In this document: in pieces, positions 6,954-13,128 of the stretch
How positions within the stretch are numbered: the stretch's first letter is position 1
How the letters are laid out: each line of letters opens with the position of its first letter
Virus record (IMG/VR): IMGVR_UViG_3300043397_000048
Span: 1 to 27,096 of that record
Strand: one strand, 5' to 3'
Length of the DNA: 27,096 nt
Origin: a virus
Translations under genes and position numbers: made by a program
The notes under the pieces: model-generated
What the model was told of the DNA's origin: nothing
The model's input: only the letters and a program-made list of their open reading frames with translations
Databases searched by the model: none

Positions 6954-7104
6954 GCCAATCCCAGTCCGTAAGAAGCCCATGACCAAAGAAGAGTTCATGA
7001 TTCAATGGGTAATGACACGTGCCAGCTTCCGTGAGGACTTCTCTGGAACCGCAGCTGCACGTGCTGCCAGTGACGTTTGGGACACAATCCAGAAGCTAAA
7101 GTAA
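6937..7104 (+). CDS. Small basic protein (55 aa)
   Basis: ATG 6937 lies inside the end of the preceding gene (17-base overlap). The N-terminus is basic and Pro-rich (QPKTKPIPVRKKP), followed by a helical part (TKEEFMIQWVMTRASF ... AAARAASDVWDTIQKLK). It is the last gene of the P2 operon, ending just before a terminator. Family not recognised. Confidence 0.6.
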   Translation: MQPKTKPIPVRKKPMTKEEFMIQWVMTRASFREDFSGTAAARAASDVWDTIQKLK

Positions 7105-7129
7105 TGTAAGTCTTTAGGTTTCGTTTAAT

Positions 7130-7152
7130 AACCCTGCCAAGTGCAGGGTTTT
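7130..7152 (+). terminator. Rho-independent terminator of the P2 operon
   Basis: The stem AACCCTGC (7130-7137)/GCAGGGTT (7143-7150) has the loop CAAGT and is followed by TTC. Stem sequence and order relative to the following promoter match the copy at 3665; the T-run is shorter. Confidence 0.85.
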
Positions 7153-7154
7153 CA

Positions 7155-7183
7155 TTTACAATAAACCTCTTTCGGTGTATAAT
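7155..7183 (+). promoter_or_regulatory. Promoter P3
   Basis: TTTACA (7155-7160), 17-bp spacer ending TTCGGTG, TATAAT (7178-7183). It is the second copy of the terminator-promoter cassette and drives the run of small genes from 7214. Confidence 0.9.
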
Positions 7184-7213
7184 TAACTCAGTTGATTAGG
7201 AAAAGGAATTGAA

Positions 7214-7315
7214 ATGAGCGTTGATCTGAAAGTTGTTCTTACTTGTGGTGCTGTAGTGATTCTTTGCTTTGCTCCAGGTATCGCTACCGCTGTTTGGTTT
7301 ATCGCTACACACTAA
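7214..7315 (+). CDS. Small membrane protein (33 aa)
   Basis: First gene after P3, with AAAAGGA at 7201-7207. The 33-residue product is one hydrophobic helix with a Pro-Gly kink (VVLTCGAVVILCFAPGIATA) ending FIATH. The promoter-proximal position and good ribosome binding site support it. Confidence 0.55.
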   Translation: MSVDLKVVLTCGAVVILCFAPGIATAVWFIATH

Positions 7316-7325
7316 GGTGATTAAA

Positions 7326-7406
7326 ATGTTGAACGCTAAAGAATTTCAGGAACAATTGGAATGGTTGTGGTTGTTTTGCCAAGAAGAAGCATGGAGTGAA
7401 GAATGA
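7326..7406 (+). CDS. Very small acidic protein (26 aa)
   Basis: A 26-codon frame from ATG 7326 ends in ATGA overlap with the next gene. The product is helical and Trp-rich (EQLEWLWLFCQEEAW). Support is limited to its placement between coupled genes and an AAGGTGA eight bases upstream. Confidence 0.4.
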   Translation: MLNAKEFQEQLEWLWLFCQEEAWSEE

Positions 7407-7633
7407 ACATTTTTACTATACGTGATAACCTGATCAATACAATCAAAGGCAAGGAAGCCCTGATGGTTGTCTATCAAAAGAAAGCCATCAAAGCCGAGGA
7501 CAATGCCAACATGGCAGCTGCATTTGCCACCACTGAGTTTCTGAGTATCAACATCCAAGAACTCAAAGCCATTCTGGCAGACGTGGAAGTGGTTGCCGAC
7601 AAGACTACCACTGAAATCTATAGAAACGGATAA
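7403..7633 (+). CDS. Helical hypothetical protein (76 aa)
   Basis: The start overlaps the preceding stop. Most of the chain is predicted helical and Ala-rich (AIKAEDNANMAAAFATTEFL), consistent with a small helical bundle. No motif recognised. Confidence 0.65.
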   Translation: MNIFTIRDNLINTIKGKEALMVVYQKKAIKAEDNANMAAAFATTEFLSINIQELKAILADVEVVADKTTTEIYRNG

Positions 7634-7636
7634 GTT

Positions 7637-7828
7637 ATGAAACTACGATACCACACTCTTCAAAACCCAATAAATGCTGCAGAAGTCCAGCTGTTTGCAC
7701 ACACGAATCAACTGAGCATGATGGAAGCCAAGAAACGACTGGAAGACAAGACAGCTACAGTCTTGCAATATTGGGATGGTCATGCCGAGGAATGGATCAA
7801 TGTACCTTACGTCACGGAGTATCGATAA
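7637..7828 (+). CDS. Hypothetical protein (63 aa)
   Basis: It begins MKLRYHTLQNPINAAEV, continues with a charged helix (MMEAKKRLEDKTATVLQY) and ends in a Trp-rich segment (WDGHAEEWINVPYV). Its stop overlaps ATG 7828. Similar short proteins are common in T4-like phages; function unknown. Confidence 0.65.
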   Translation: MKLRYHTLQNPINAAEVQLFAHTNQLSMMEAKKRLEDKTATVLQYWDGHAEEWINVPYVTEYR

Positions 7829-8043
7829 TGAACGAACGAATTAAACAACTACAATTTCAAGCAGCTGCACAAATTCCTCCGTTGTTGGAGGCTAGTGAGT
7901 GGCAGAAAGAGTTTACGAAAAAGTTCGCCGAGTTGATCATCAAGGAATGTGCTAATGTTATAACAGAAACACGCTGGCATCTTCCACCAACACAACAACA
8001 AATTGCTGTTGGTGTCAAAGAACATTTTGGAGTTGACGAATGA
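7828..8043 (+). CDS. Small phage protein, paralogue of the gene at 8404 (71 aa)
   Basis: Start ATG 7828 overlaps the preceding stop (TAATG). The product shares a framework with the 100-aa protein at 8404: MN-x-R-x-K-x-L-x2-QA at the start, FA-x-L-x2-KEC in the middle (FAELIIKECANV) and EHFG near the end (KEHFGVDE). This version lacks the middle and C-terminal extensions of its relative. Role unknown. Confidence 0.7.
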   Translation: MNERIKQLQFQAAAQIPPLLEASEWQKEFTKKFAELIIKECANVITETRWHLPPTQQQIAVGVKEHFGVDE

Positions 8044-8201
8044 AAGATATTACAATTGAACAATACTGCGATGGCTGGACTGTTGAAGTAGATGGCAAGC
8101 GTTTCCGTTGGGATCATAACGACGAAGATATGGGAACAGAAGGCATCAAGAAGCTGCTGGAACATCTTGGTCACACAGTCACAGTCGAGGAGTGTTACTA
8201 A
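8040..8201 (+). CDS. Hypothetical protein (53 aa)
   Basis: The ATG overlaps the preceding stop (ATGA) and the TAA overlaps the next ATG. A beta-hairpin-like start (ITIEQYCDGWTVEVDGKRFR) is followed by an acidic turn and a helix (GIKKLLEHLGHTV). Such small proteins recur in T4-like phages, but I know of no function. Confidence 0.65.
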   Translation: MKDITIEQYCDGWTVEVDGKRFRWDHNDEDMGTEGIKKLLEHLGHTVTVEECY

Positions 8202-8407
8202 TGATTTGCACTGAATGTAATAACGATAGCGACTGCCGACCATACGGACATAATGGAGCATACATCTGCTTTGAGTGTGCCATGAAGGATGAGGAACGCA
8301 CCAATAGAAACTTCCTATCACAACTGGAAGCTGCTGCAAAACTATCCAATGCTGTCATTATCGGTGAGGAAACTGGTCCACGACCAATGAATGGAGTAAC
8401 ACAATGA
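8201..8407 (+). CDS. Zinc-ribbon protein (68 aa)
   Basis: Start ATG 8201 overlaps the preceding stop. The N-terminal half has two C-x2-C knuckles, CTEC (C3, C6) and CFEC (C26, C29), enough for a four-cysteine zinc ribbon. The rest is helical (NFLSQLEAAAKLSNAVI). It might bind nucleic acid or a protein; nothing more specific can be read. Confidence 0.7.
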   Translation: MICTECNNDSDCRPYGHNGAYICFECAMKDEERTNRNFLSQLEAAAKLSNAVIIGEETGPRPMNGVTQ

Positions 8408-8706
8408 ATGCTCGACTTAAAGAACTTGCCGTCCAAGCTGGTGGAATCTGGCAGGGTGGATATGTAGAACAAGCCAACGGTGATAGTGTCTACACAGATA
8501 AGAAGTTTGTCAGCGGTGGCGACATGGATGTAGAGCAATTTGCCCGCTTGCTTGTGAAAGAATGTATGAAAGTTGCTCGTGGGGCAGATGGATTGGATGC
8601 TACACACGAAGCGTGGTATTTGATCCAAGAACATTTTGGACTTGGATTGTCAACTGAAGATAAAAAGACCCTGATCAAAGAATTACTAGGAGTGAAGAAT
8701 GATTGA
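8404..8706 (+). CDS. Small phage protein, paralogue of the gene at 7828 (100 aa)
   Basis: It shares the N-terminal MN-x-R-x-K-x-L-x2-QA, the central FARLLVKECMKV and the EHFG motif (IQEHFGLG) with the 71-aa protein at 7828. In addition it has an insert (GGYVEQANGDSVYTDKKF) and a C-terminal helix (EDKKTLIKELLG). The pair probably arose by duplication with two genes between. Function unknown. Confidence 0.7.
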   Translation: MNARLKELAVQAGGIWQGGYVEQANGDSVYTDKKFVSGGDMDVEQFARLLVKECMKVARGADGLDATHEAWYLIQEHFGLGLSTEDKKTLIKELLGVKND

Positions 8707-8845
8707 ATGGACTACACATTTTAAGTTTCTTGGATTTACAGTACAAACCTGTGATTATGGTGGACGCTATATTTGGTGGAAACTTGGTAATTTTAATATC
8801 GGATACAGCAGGGATCCTGACTTCAGTAAGATGGAAAAGTCATGA
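8699..8845 (+). CDS. Small aromatic-rich protein (48 aa)
   Basis: ATG 8699 overlaps the preceding gene by 8 bases, and the stop overlaps the next ATG. The product is beta-rich and aromatic (FKFLGFTVQTCDYGG, RYIWWKLGNFNIGY). It is supported mainly by tight coupling on both sides. Confidence 0.55.
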   Translation: MIEWTTHFKFLGFTVQTCDYGGRYIWWKLGNFNIGYSRDPDFSKMEKS

Positions 8846-9138
8846 TCGACTATCATCAAGCCATCGTAGAGATGCATAAGGGAGCAGTCGTCCGTTACAT
8901 CGGCACGGTCAATGGACCAGTCTGGAGGAAAGGATCATCCTTTTGTATGCAACGTGGGGTGATATTCGTCTATAATCCAGAACGCATATCCCATAAGACA
9001 TGTGGTCATATGGTGTTCGATCCAGATTTTCGTTATGAACTAACTGGAGAGACAGTAGATCCAAGAGGATGGCCAACCCATCCAGAGAGTAATAAACCTA
9101 GTGCTGGATATGCACGTATAGGAGCAAACAACGTATGA
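8842..9138 (+). CDS. Hypothetical protein (98 aa)
   Basis: It overlaps the preceding gene by 4 bases. The product starts with a helix (YHQAIVEMHKGAVVR), then beta strands including VWRKGSSFCMQRGVIFVYN, then FRYELTGETVDPRGWPTH. The order (short helix ending in a basic strand, central strands, final aromatic strand) superficially resembles DUF2829 proteins such as anti-Thoeris Tad2. I do not see enough identity to make that call. The last 17 bases form one copy of an exact repeat. Confidence 0.65.
   Translation: MIDYHQAIVEMHKGAVVRYIGTVNGPVWRKGSSFCMQRGVIFVYNPERISHKTCGHMVFDPDFRYELTGETVDPRGWPTHPESNKPSAGYARIGANNV
9122..9138 (+). repeat. 17-bp exact direct repeat, copy 1
   Basis: GAGCAAACAACGTATGA occurs here and at 9559-9575. 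In both places the ATG at offset 13 is the start codon of a gene (9135 and 9572). Confidence 0.9.
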
Positions 9139-9332
9139 CCGATGATGAACACCTAAGAGATAATCCAGCACTTGAATCTAGTCTCTGGTCAGAGTGGGTC
9201 AAAGTAGTATGTGGATGGGATAAGATACCGAATCCAACCCAAGAGGAATGGACTCGTCTACGTGCTAACTTCTATCATGGGAAAGCACCAATAGAATCAG
9301 TGGCTGAACTAAAGAAAATGAGAGAACGATGA
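9135..9332 (+). CDS. Hypothetical protein (65 aa)
   Basis: The start codon lies in the 17-bp repeat and overlaps the preceding stop. The product is acidic at the start (TDDEHLRDNPALE), then Trp-rich (SLWSEWVKVVCGWDKI), and ends with a charged helix (VAELKKMRER). No recognised family. Confidence 0.6.
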   Translation: MTDDEHLRDNPALESSLWSEWVKVVCGWDKIPNPTQEEWTRLRANFYHGKAPIESVAELKKMRER

Positions 9333-9523
9333 ATAACCTAGATGAATGGCGCTATGTAAATGCTTATAATCGTCTGTCCGAGACCGCTATAGACGATATC
9401 GATGCTGCTGTATTCTCTGGTGATATGTTTATGCTAGAGAAGAATCGAACCGAGTTTAGAACTATGATGGATCGCTGGGAGAGCAAACTAATCCAATTAG
9501 AGCAGATTCAGAGAGAAGACTAA
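9329..9523 (+). CDS. Helical hypothetical protein (64 aa)
   Basis: Coupled to the preceding gene by ATGA. The sequence is mainly helical and acidic (NRLSETAIDDIDAAVFSGD, WESKLIQLEQIQRED). Function unknown. Confidence 0.6.
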   Translation: MNNLDEWRYVNAYNRLSETAIDDIDAAVFSGDMFMLEKNRTEFRTMMDRWESKLIQLEQIQRED

Positions 9524-9558
9524 GGAAATTGTTGCAAAGGTTAAATAATAGATTAACC

Positions 9559-9575
9559 GAGCAAACAACGTATGA
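9559..9575 (+). repeat. 17-bp exact direct repeat, copy 2
   Basis: Identical to 9122-9138. It follows a small hairpin GGTTAA (9539-9544)/TTAACC (9553-9558) and carries the start codon at 9572. Confidence 0.9.
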
Positions 9576-9715
9576 GTACAATAGGAATGGTAGTAATAGG
9601 ACTGATCTATGCAGTGAGTGCATTCGACCAGTTTACTAAGGGTAACACAGGAATGGCCATGGCATTCGCTGGGTGGAGTCTAGGACAAATGGGAATGGCA
9701 TGGGCTGTGAGGTGA
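9572..9715 (+). CDS. Small membrane protein (47 aa)
   Basis: The start codon lies in the second copy of the repeat. A first hydrophobic segment (IGMVVIGLIYAVSAF) and a weaker second one (MAMAFAGWSLGQMGMAWAV) suggest a two-helix membrane hairpin around a QFTKGNTG turn. There is no strong SD, so expression level is uncertain. Confidence 0.5.
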   Translation: MSTIGMVVIGLIYAVSAFDQFTKGNTGMAMAFAGWSLGQMGMAWAVR

Positions 9716-9744
9716 GTCTATTTAGTCGTGCTGTAAAAGAGTGA

Positions 9745-10125
9745 ATGAATCCAACCATAAATAGTGGTATTCGTGCTACTACCGCAATTTTTATGTCATA
9801 TCGTCAGAAAACCTGTCCATACTGTGGTAAACTCCATAAGCAACGTGGTCCGTTCTGCTCTAAGACATGTAGTAATAAGAACCGCAGACATTCTGATGCC
9901 ACTAAGGCTAAAATGTCTCAATCTCAGTCGTTTGCTCAGAGTAAACCAGAAGCACTGGAGAAAACTTGGCATCAACGCACTAAGGCACAGCTGATTCAGC
10001 AAGCCAACAACCTAAAACTCAATCCTGATACAGTGGAAACCAATCCTGAGCACCTGTATCTACCTCCCATAGTACGTCACGAAGGCACTGTTGACTCAGG
10101 CGACCTTTGGTTCGACGTAGATTAG
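9745..10125 (+). CDS. Zinc-finger protein with NUMOD3-like motif (126 aa)
   Basis: A C-x2-C pair (CPYC, residues ~24-27) and a C-x3-C pair (CSKTC, ~38-42) form a likely zinc knuckle. HSDATKAKMSQSQ follows, resembling the NUMOD3 motif often found beside homing-endonuclease catalytic domains. No GIY-YIG or HNH catalytic core is visible, so it may be a DNA-binding remnant or a small regulatory protein. Translation may start at ATG 9745 or at internal ATG 9793. It is the last gene before a 317-bp gene-free stretch. Confidence 0.65.
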   Translation: MNPTINSGIRATTAIFMSYRQKTCPYCGKLHKQRGPFCSKTCSNKNRRHSDATKAKMSQSQSFAQSKPEALEKTWHQRTKAQLIQQANNLKLNPDTVETNPEHLYLPPIVRHEGTVDSGDLWFDVD

Positions 10126-10145
10126 CCCCTGCAACAAAAATAAAC

Positions 10146-10174
10146 TTTACAAATACTTGACATCGGAGTAAAAT
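10146..10174 (+). promoter_or_regulatory. Promoter P9 (upstream of a long leader)
   Basis: TTTACA (10146-10151), 17-bp spacer ending ATCGGAG, TAAAAT (10169-10174). Its -10 box is one mismatch from consensus. It lies about 270 bp before the next gene, so its transcript would begin with the untranslated region 10181-10442. A second promoter (10383) is nearer the gene. Confidence 0.7.
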
Positions 10175-10257
10175 ACGGTGTAGGGTTTGATTTGAGTCAT
10201 ATGTTCTGATAGATTTTACTGTAGTTTAGAGTAATTTCAATGGTTCGAGTAGGGGTT

Positions 10258-10372
10258 GACCTACAAATGAGTAATTTTGTTGTTTTTACGCTTGTAACTC
10301 GTTGATTTTAATGGAGTTTTTTGAGCGTTTTTCTGGTAGAAACCTAATCCCAACTGATTTGTAGGGTCTTTT
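10258..10372 (+). ncRNA. Possible structured RNA in the 317-bp gene-free stretch
   Basis: The region 10126-10442 holds no convincing gene. Within it GACCTACAAAT (10258-10268) is complementary to ATTTGTAGGGTC (10357-10368) with one extra G, and the second arm is followed by TTTTC as in a terminator. Inside are nested pairs ACGC (10288-10291)/GCGT (10325-10328) and AACTC (10296-10300)/GAGTT (10314-10318), plus a GGT-AGAA-ACC hairpin at 10335-10344. It could be a small RNA made from P9 or a leader element. The region is AT-rich, so chance pairing is possible. Confidence 0.4.
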
Positions 10373-10382
10373 CACATACTTC

Positions 10383-10411
10383 TTTACAATAAATTGCAAT
10401 TGGAGTATACT
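10383..10411 (+). promoter_or_regulatory. Promoter P4 (AAA+ gene)
   Basis: TTTACA (10383-10388), 17-bp spacer ending ATTGGAG, TATACT (10406-10411). It gives a leader of about 25 bases before ATG 10443. Confidence 0.88.
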
Positions 10412-10442
10412 TACTGTATTGAGATTGAAAAGAGAACTGAAA

Positions 10443-11375
10443 ATGAATGAATTGAAGATCGTTGTTTCCCCTGTTGTGAATGGTAAGACTGAAATCCGTA
10501 TCGGTGACAAGTTGGTTACTACTGGGAAGACTGGTCGTGGTCTGGAAGAAGTGATTGAATTCCACTATCGCAAGCTGACAGGTGTAAAGAAGGGTTTCGA
10601 CGAGATCATGGGTTCTACCACTATCGCTGAACCTAAGGTTGAAAAGTTCGGTATCAATGCTCGCTTCGGTTTCGTTGAGAAATTGGTCTCCATGGTCGCT
10701 GCAGGTGTTCAGCCTTCTGCCGTTATTACTGGTGAAGGTGGTCTGGGTAAGACTTATACAGTGGAAAAGACTCTGTCTGATGCTGGTTACTCCAATATCT
10801 CTTCCCTCGCTGACTTCGAAGTCGGTGCTGTAATCAATACTCGTAAGTGTTTCACTACAGTTAAGGGTTACTCCACTGCTAAGGGTTTGTATCGTACTCT
10901 GTTCGAGAACAACAAGTCCATTATTGTGTTCGATGACTGTGACGCTGTTCTGAAAGACCCAATCGCTCTGAACCTGTTGAAAGGTGCATTGGACTCATAC
11001 GGTAAACGTATCATCTCTTGGAATGCCGATATGCGTGATGACGATCTGCCACGTTCTTTCGAGTTCACTGGTCGTGTTATTTTCATCTCCAACATGGGTC
11101 AAAACAAGATTGACCAAGCTATCCGTAGCCGTTCCATGATGATTGACCTGTCCATGACCCTTGACCAGAAGATCGAGCGTATGGAGACTATTGCAATGGC
11201 AGATGAGTTTCTTCCAGAGTATGACAAGACCATTGTTCAGGATGCATTGGAGCTGATCCGTGAAATCAAGGACGAGTGCAAAGAGATCTCTCTCCGTACT
11301 CTGATCGCTGTATCCAAGGTTCGTGCTTCCAATAAAGACTGGAAAGACCTCGCTAGCTACATGTTGACTGTATAA
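10443..11375 (+). CDS. AAA+ family ATPase (phage ATP-binding protein)
   Basis: The start is ATG 10443, the first ATG after P4. The 310-residue protein has Walker A GEGGLGKT at residues 97-104, Walker B IIVFDDCD near 160-167, a sensor segment VIFISNMG, and arginines in IDQAIRSRSMMIDLS suitable as finger residues. The N-terminal 90 residues are phage-specific. The layout resembles a class of stand-alone phage AAA+ proteins of unknown substrate. It is under tandem promoters (10146 and 10383) and followed by a small acidic gene. Confidence 0.88.
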   Translation: MNELKIVVSPVVNGKTEIRIGDKLVTTGKTGRGLEEVIEFHYRKLTGVKKGFDEIMGSTTIAEPKVEKFGINARFGFVEKLVSMVAAGVQPSAVITGEGGLGKTYTVEKTLSDAGYSNISSLADFEVGAVINTRKCFTTVKGYSTAKGLYRTLFENNKSIIVFDDCDAVLKDPIALNLLKGALDSYGKRIISWNADMRDDDLPRSFEFTGRVIFISNMGQNKIDQAIRSRSMMIDLSMTLDQKIERMETIAMADEFLPEYDKTIVQDALELIREIKDECKEISLRTLIAVSKVRASNKDWKDLASYMLTV

Positions 11376-11384
11376 GGAGTGACT

Positions 11385-11609
11385 ATGAACGACTATGACC
11401 GAAACAATCTGATGTTCCTGATGCATGCCAGTAAAGAACAACTGGCTATCTGGAGTCTGACTGTTACAGAAGACGATCTGGACTATGCCATGGAACTATT
11501 GAAACAGTATAGTGCAGAAATGACTGTACGAGAGATGGAGTTGGACGAGATGTTCGATGAAGGTATGGCTGAGTCGACTGCTGTTCTGGAGAGAATTATG
11601 AAGATGTAA
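11385..11609 (+). CDS. Acidic helical protein (74 aa)
   Basis: GGAG at 11376-11379 directs initiation to ATG 11385 rather than GTG 11379. The product is strongly acidic and helical (EDDLDYAMELLKQYSAEM, MELDEMFDEGMAESTAVLE). It is probably co-expressed with, and possibly a partner of, the AAA+ ATPase (inference from position). Confidence 0.65.
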   Translation: MNDYDRNNLMFLMHASKEQLAIWSLTVTEDDLDYAMELLKQYSAEMTVREMELDEMFDEGMAESTAVLERIMKM

Positions 11610-11614
11610 GAGGG

Positions 11615-11744
11615 GTAGGGGTATTTGGGAGTGACTTTGTTTTCAGGGACTCCTAGTCTGTATGGAAGGCGTAGCGAAGGGCGACGGTACTTAATAGTCC
11701 CTAAGAGGGGTACCCCATTTAGACTCTACCTTTATCCACCCTAC
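11615..11744 (+). ncRNA. Possible structured RNA between genes
   Basis: The 199-bp gap 11610-11808 has no gene and is G-rich compared with its neighbours. Several pairings are visible. GTAGGG (11615-11620)/CCCTAC (11739-11744) would close a ~130-nt domain, and AGGGACT (11645-11651)/AGTCCCT (11696-11702) forms a 7-bp inner helix. GGAGT (11628-11632)/ACTCC (11649-11653) competes with that helix, and GGGGTACCCC is self-complementary at 11707-11716. The competing helices would suit a switch. No known RNA family is recognised, and no promoter is seen directly before it. Confidence 0.4.
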
Positions 11745-11808
11745 ACGATTCGTTTTCATATCCAGCCAAAAAATTCCGCCAAAAAATTTTAGTGTCAAAA
11801 GGTTTATC

Positions 11809-11976
11809 ATGAGAAATATTGTCATAGCCCGTATTAGCGAAATTCTAATGCAATTCCCCGATCTTCAGTTGTTCATGGATATTTCACCCGATGAGCTACA
11901 GAATCTCTCCAATCAAGAATTGGCAGATCTACTGGAAGAAGTTGTCTTAGAGTTACACGATCAACAAGGAGAATAA
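11809..11976 (+). CDS. Acidic helical protein (55 aa)
   Basis: AAAAGG at 11797-11802 precedes ATG 11809. The product is leucine-rich and acidic (ISPDELQNLSNQELADLLEE), suggesting a small helical protein-binding module. Function not recognised. Its end supplies the GGAG ribosome binding site for the next gene. Confidence 0.6.
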   Translation: MRNIVIARISEILMQFPDLQLFMDISPDELQNLSNQELADLLEEVVLELHDQQGE

Positions 11977-11978
11977 TC

Positions 11979-12080
11979 ATGGTTGCTATTTTTGCATTCT
12001 TTCTTGCAGTTGCATATGATGCACCTTGGTATGTCTTTGTAATTGGTTTTCTTTGTTTGATCATGGATTCACATGGATAA
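11979..12080 (+). CDS. Very small membrane protein (33 aa)
   Basis: AAGGAG at 11966-11971 precedes ATG 11979. The product is two short hydrophobic stretches (AIFAFFLAVAY, WYVFVIGFLCLIM). It overlaps the next gene by 8 bases. Supported by its ribosome binding site and coupling. Confidence 0.5.
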   Translation: MVAIFAFFLAVAYDAPWYVFVIGFLCLIMDSHG

Positions 12081-12168
12081 TCGAGTAGTTTACTGGGCAA
12101 TGCGTATCGTGGAAATGGTAACTTGCCTTCATATTATTGCAGGAGTTTGGAGACATTGGTATGATTGA
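12073..12168 (+). CDS. Very small amphipathic/membrane protein (31 aa)
   Basis: A 31-codon frame overlaps both neighbours (8 bases each). It contains one moderately hydrophobic segment (VEMVTCLHIIAGVW) with basic ends. There is no clear SD, so it depends on translational coupling and is tentative. Confidence 0.35.
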   Translation: MDNRVVYWAMRIVEMVTCLHIIAGVWRHWYD

Positions 12169-12469
12169 TATGGAAAAGCTAAAGGAACTGTATGCCGATC
12201 CCCGACATGAAATTTTGTCCGAGGCTCTAAGAGTATTGGATAGCAGTAAGATGTGGAGCGGACAAGGTTGGACTTATCATCCTATTCATCCCTTTAAGTA
12301 TCTACCTCTTATGGAAAAGGTTAGAAACGAATTAACAACACTTGCAATGGAGCATGGAATATATGAGCAATGTGAAACAGGGAAATCTCACCAAGAGTCC
12401 TCAATGGTGGAAGCACCTACGGGAATGGAAACGAGTATTTTGGAAGAGCGAGCGAAAAGCGCAGAATAA
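12161..12469 (+). CDS. Hypothetical protein (102 aa)
   Basis: The start is ATG 12161, with GGAG at 12148-12151; ATG 12170 is an alternative. The product has a conserved-looking core (SKMWSGQGWTYHPIHPF) and a final acidic tail rich in E and S. The core aromatic/histidine motif suggests a small globular protein. Family not recognised. Confidence 0.65.
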   Translation: MIDMEKLKELYADPRHEILSEALRVLDSSKMWSGQGWTYHPIHPFKYLPLMEKVRNELTTLAMEHGIYEQCETGKSHQESSMVEAPTGMETSILEERAKSAE

Positions 12470-12487
12470 GAGTATAAAGGAATCACT

Positions 12488-13033
12488 ATGAGCATCGTTA
12501 AAATCCCCGATGAGATCTTCGTTGTATCTCAAAGTCGAGTTGAGTATGAGTATCCTGTCCCAGGGAACTGGAACGTGAAGAATGAGATCGACCATAACTT
12601 TGGTTTCCTACATGCGCACGAGCCTACAAAGGCAGCAGATGCCAAGCGTAAACATACTCAGATGAGCTGGGCATATCATGGTCAAGCGTATGAGAAAGAG
12701 CCAGGAAATTGGTGGCGCAAGGGTGTTGATTATAAGTGGGATCCAGTAACTCGCAAATCCACTCCAGAAGCATTTGATTACATGATTGAAGAGCAGTATG
12801 CGCCACGAGTTTGGCAGAATGTTCCACTGCGAGGTTTCAAGTTAATTGATACTGTGAATCGTTATCGTGGCAATAAGTTATTCAAGGTACTTGACCCACG
12901 TGGTGTTGAGTTTGAAATTACCGTTTCTTCACTCTTTCAGATTCTGTGCGATGGTACTGTGCAGGAAGGTGAGATTATGAATACCTGTGTCTGGAAGGCA
13001 GGTAAAAATCTGATGGTTATTAAGGATCAATAA
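12488..13033 (+). CDS. Conserved phage protein (181 aa)
   Basis: AAAGGA upstream supports ATG 12488. The C-terminal third (LIDTVNRYRGNKLFKVLD, then RGVEFEITVSSLFQIL and GEIMNTCVWKAGKN) follows a pattern I recognise from uncharacterised proteins of many T4-like phages, in which a beta domain ends in a C-x-W. The N-terminal part is Trp/His-rich (YEKEPGNWWRKGVDYKWD). Function unknown. Its stop overlaps the next ATG. Confidence 0.72.
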   Translation: MSIVKIPDEIFVVSQSRVEYEYPVPGNWNVKNEIDHNFGFLHAHEPTKAADAKRKHTQMSWAYHGQAYEKEPGNWWRKGVDYKWDPVTRKSTPEAFDYMIEEQYAPRVWQNVPLRGFKLIDTVNRYRGNKLFKVLDPRGVEFEITVSSLFQILCDGTVQEGEIMNTCVWKAGKNLMVIKDQ

Positions 13034-13128
13034 TGGGGTTGATATATGGACTATTTGCAGGAATTGTTGTGGCAATTGCTAGCGTTTTTGCAATTACCTT
13101 TGCCATGATGTATATGGGGATTTTATGA
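13033..13128 (+). CDS. Very small membrane protein (31 aa)
   Basis: One uninterrupted transmembrane helix (LFAGIVVAIASVFAITFAMM). It overlaps the preceding stop (TAATG) and the next start (ATGA), a pattern that favours translation by coupling. Confidence 0.5.
   Translation: MGLIYGLFAGIVVAIASVFAITFAMMYMGIL

Noticed and set aside
3650-7213. CRISPR array or insertion sequence ends
   Set aside because: The repeat is just two copies 3.4 kb apart, made of a terminator and promoter, with no transposase, inverted ends or spacers.
9745-10125. Complete homing endonuclease
   Set aside because: A zinc knuckle and a NUMOD3-like motif are present, but no GIY-YIG, HNH or LAGLIDADG catalytic core is seen.
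10126-10442. Protein-coding gene on the minus strand in the gap
   Set aside because: Short frames there run across the promoters and the start of the AAA+ gene, lack a ribosome binding site and have low-complexity sequence.
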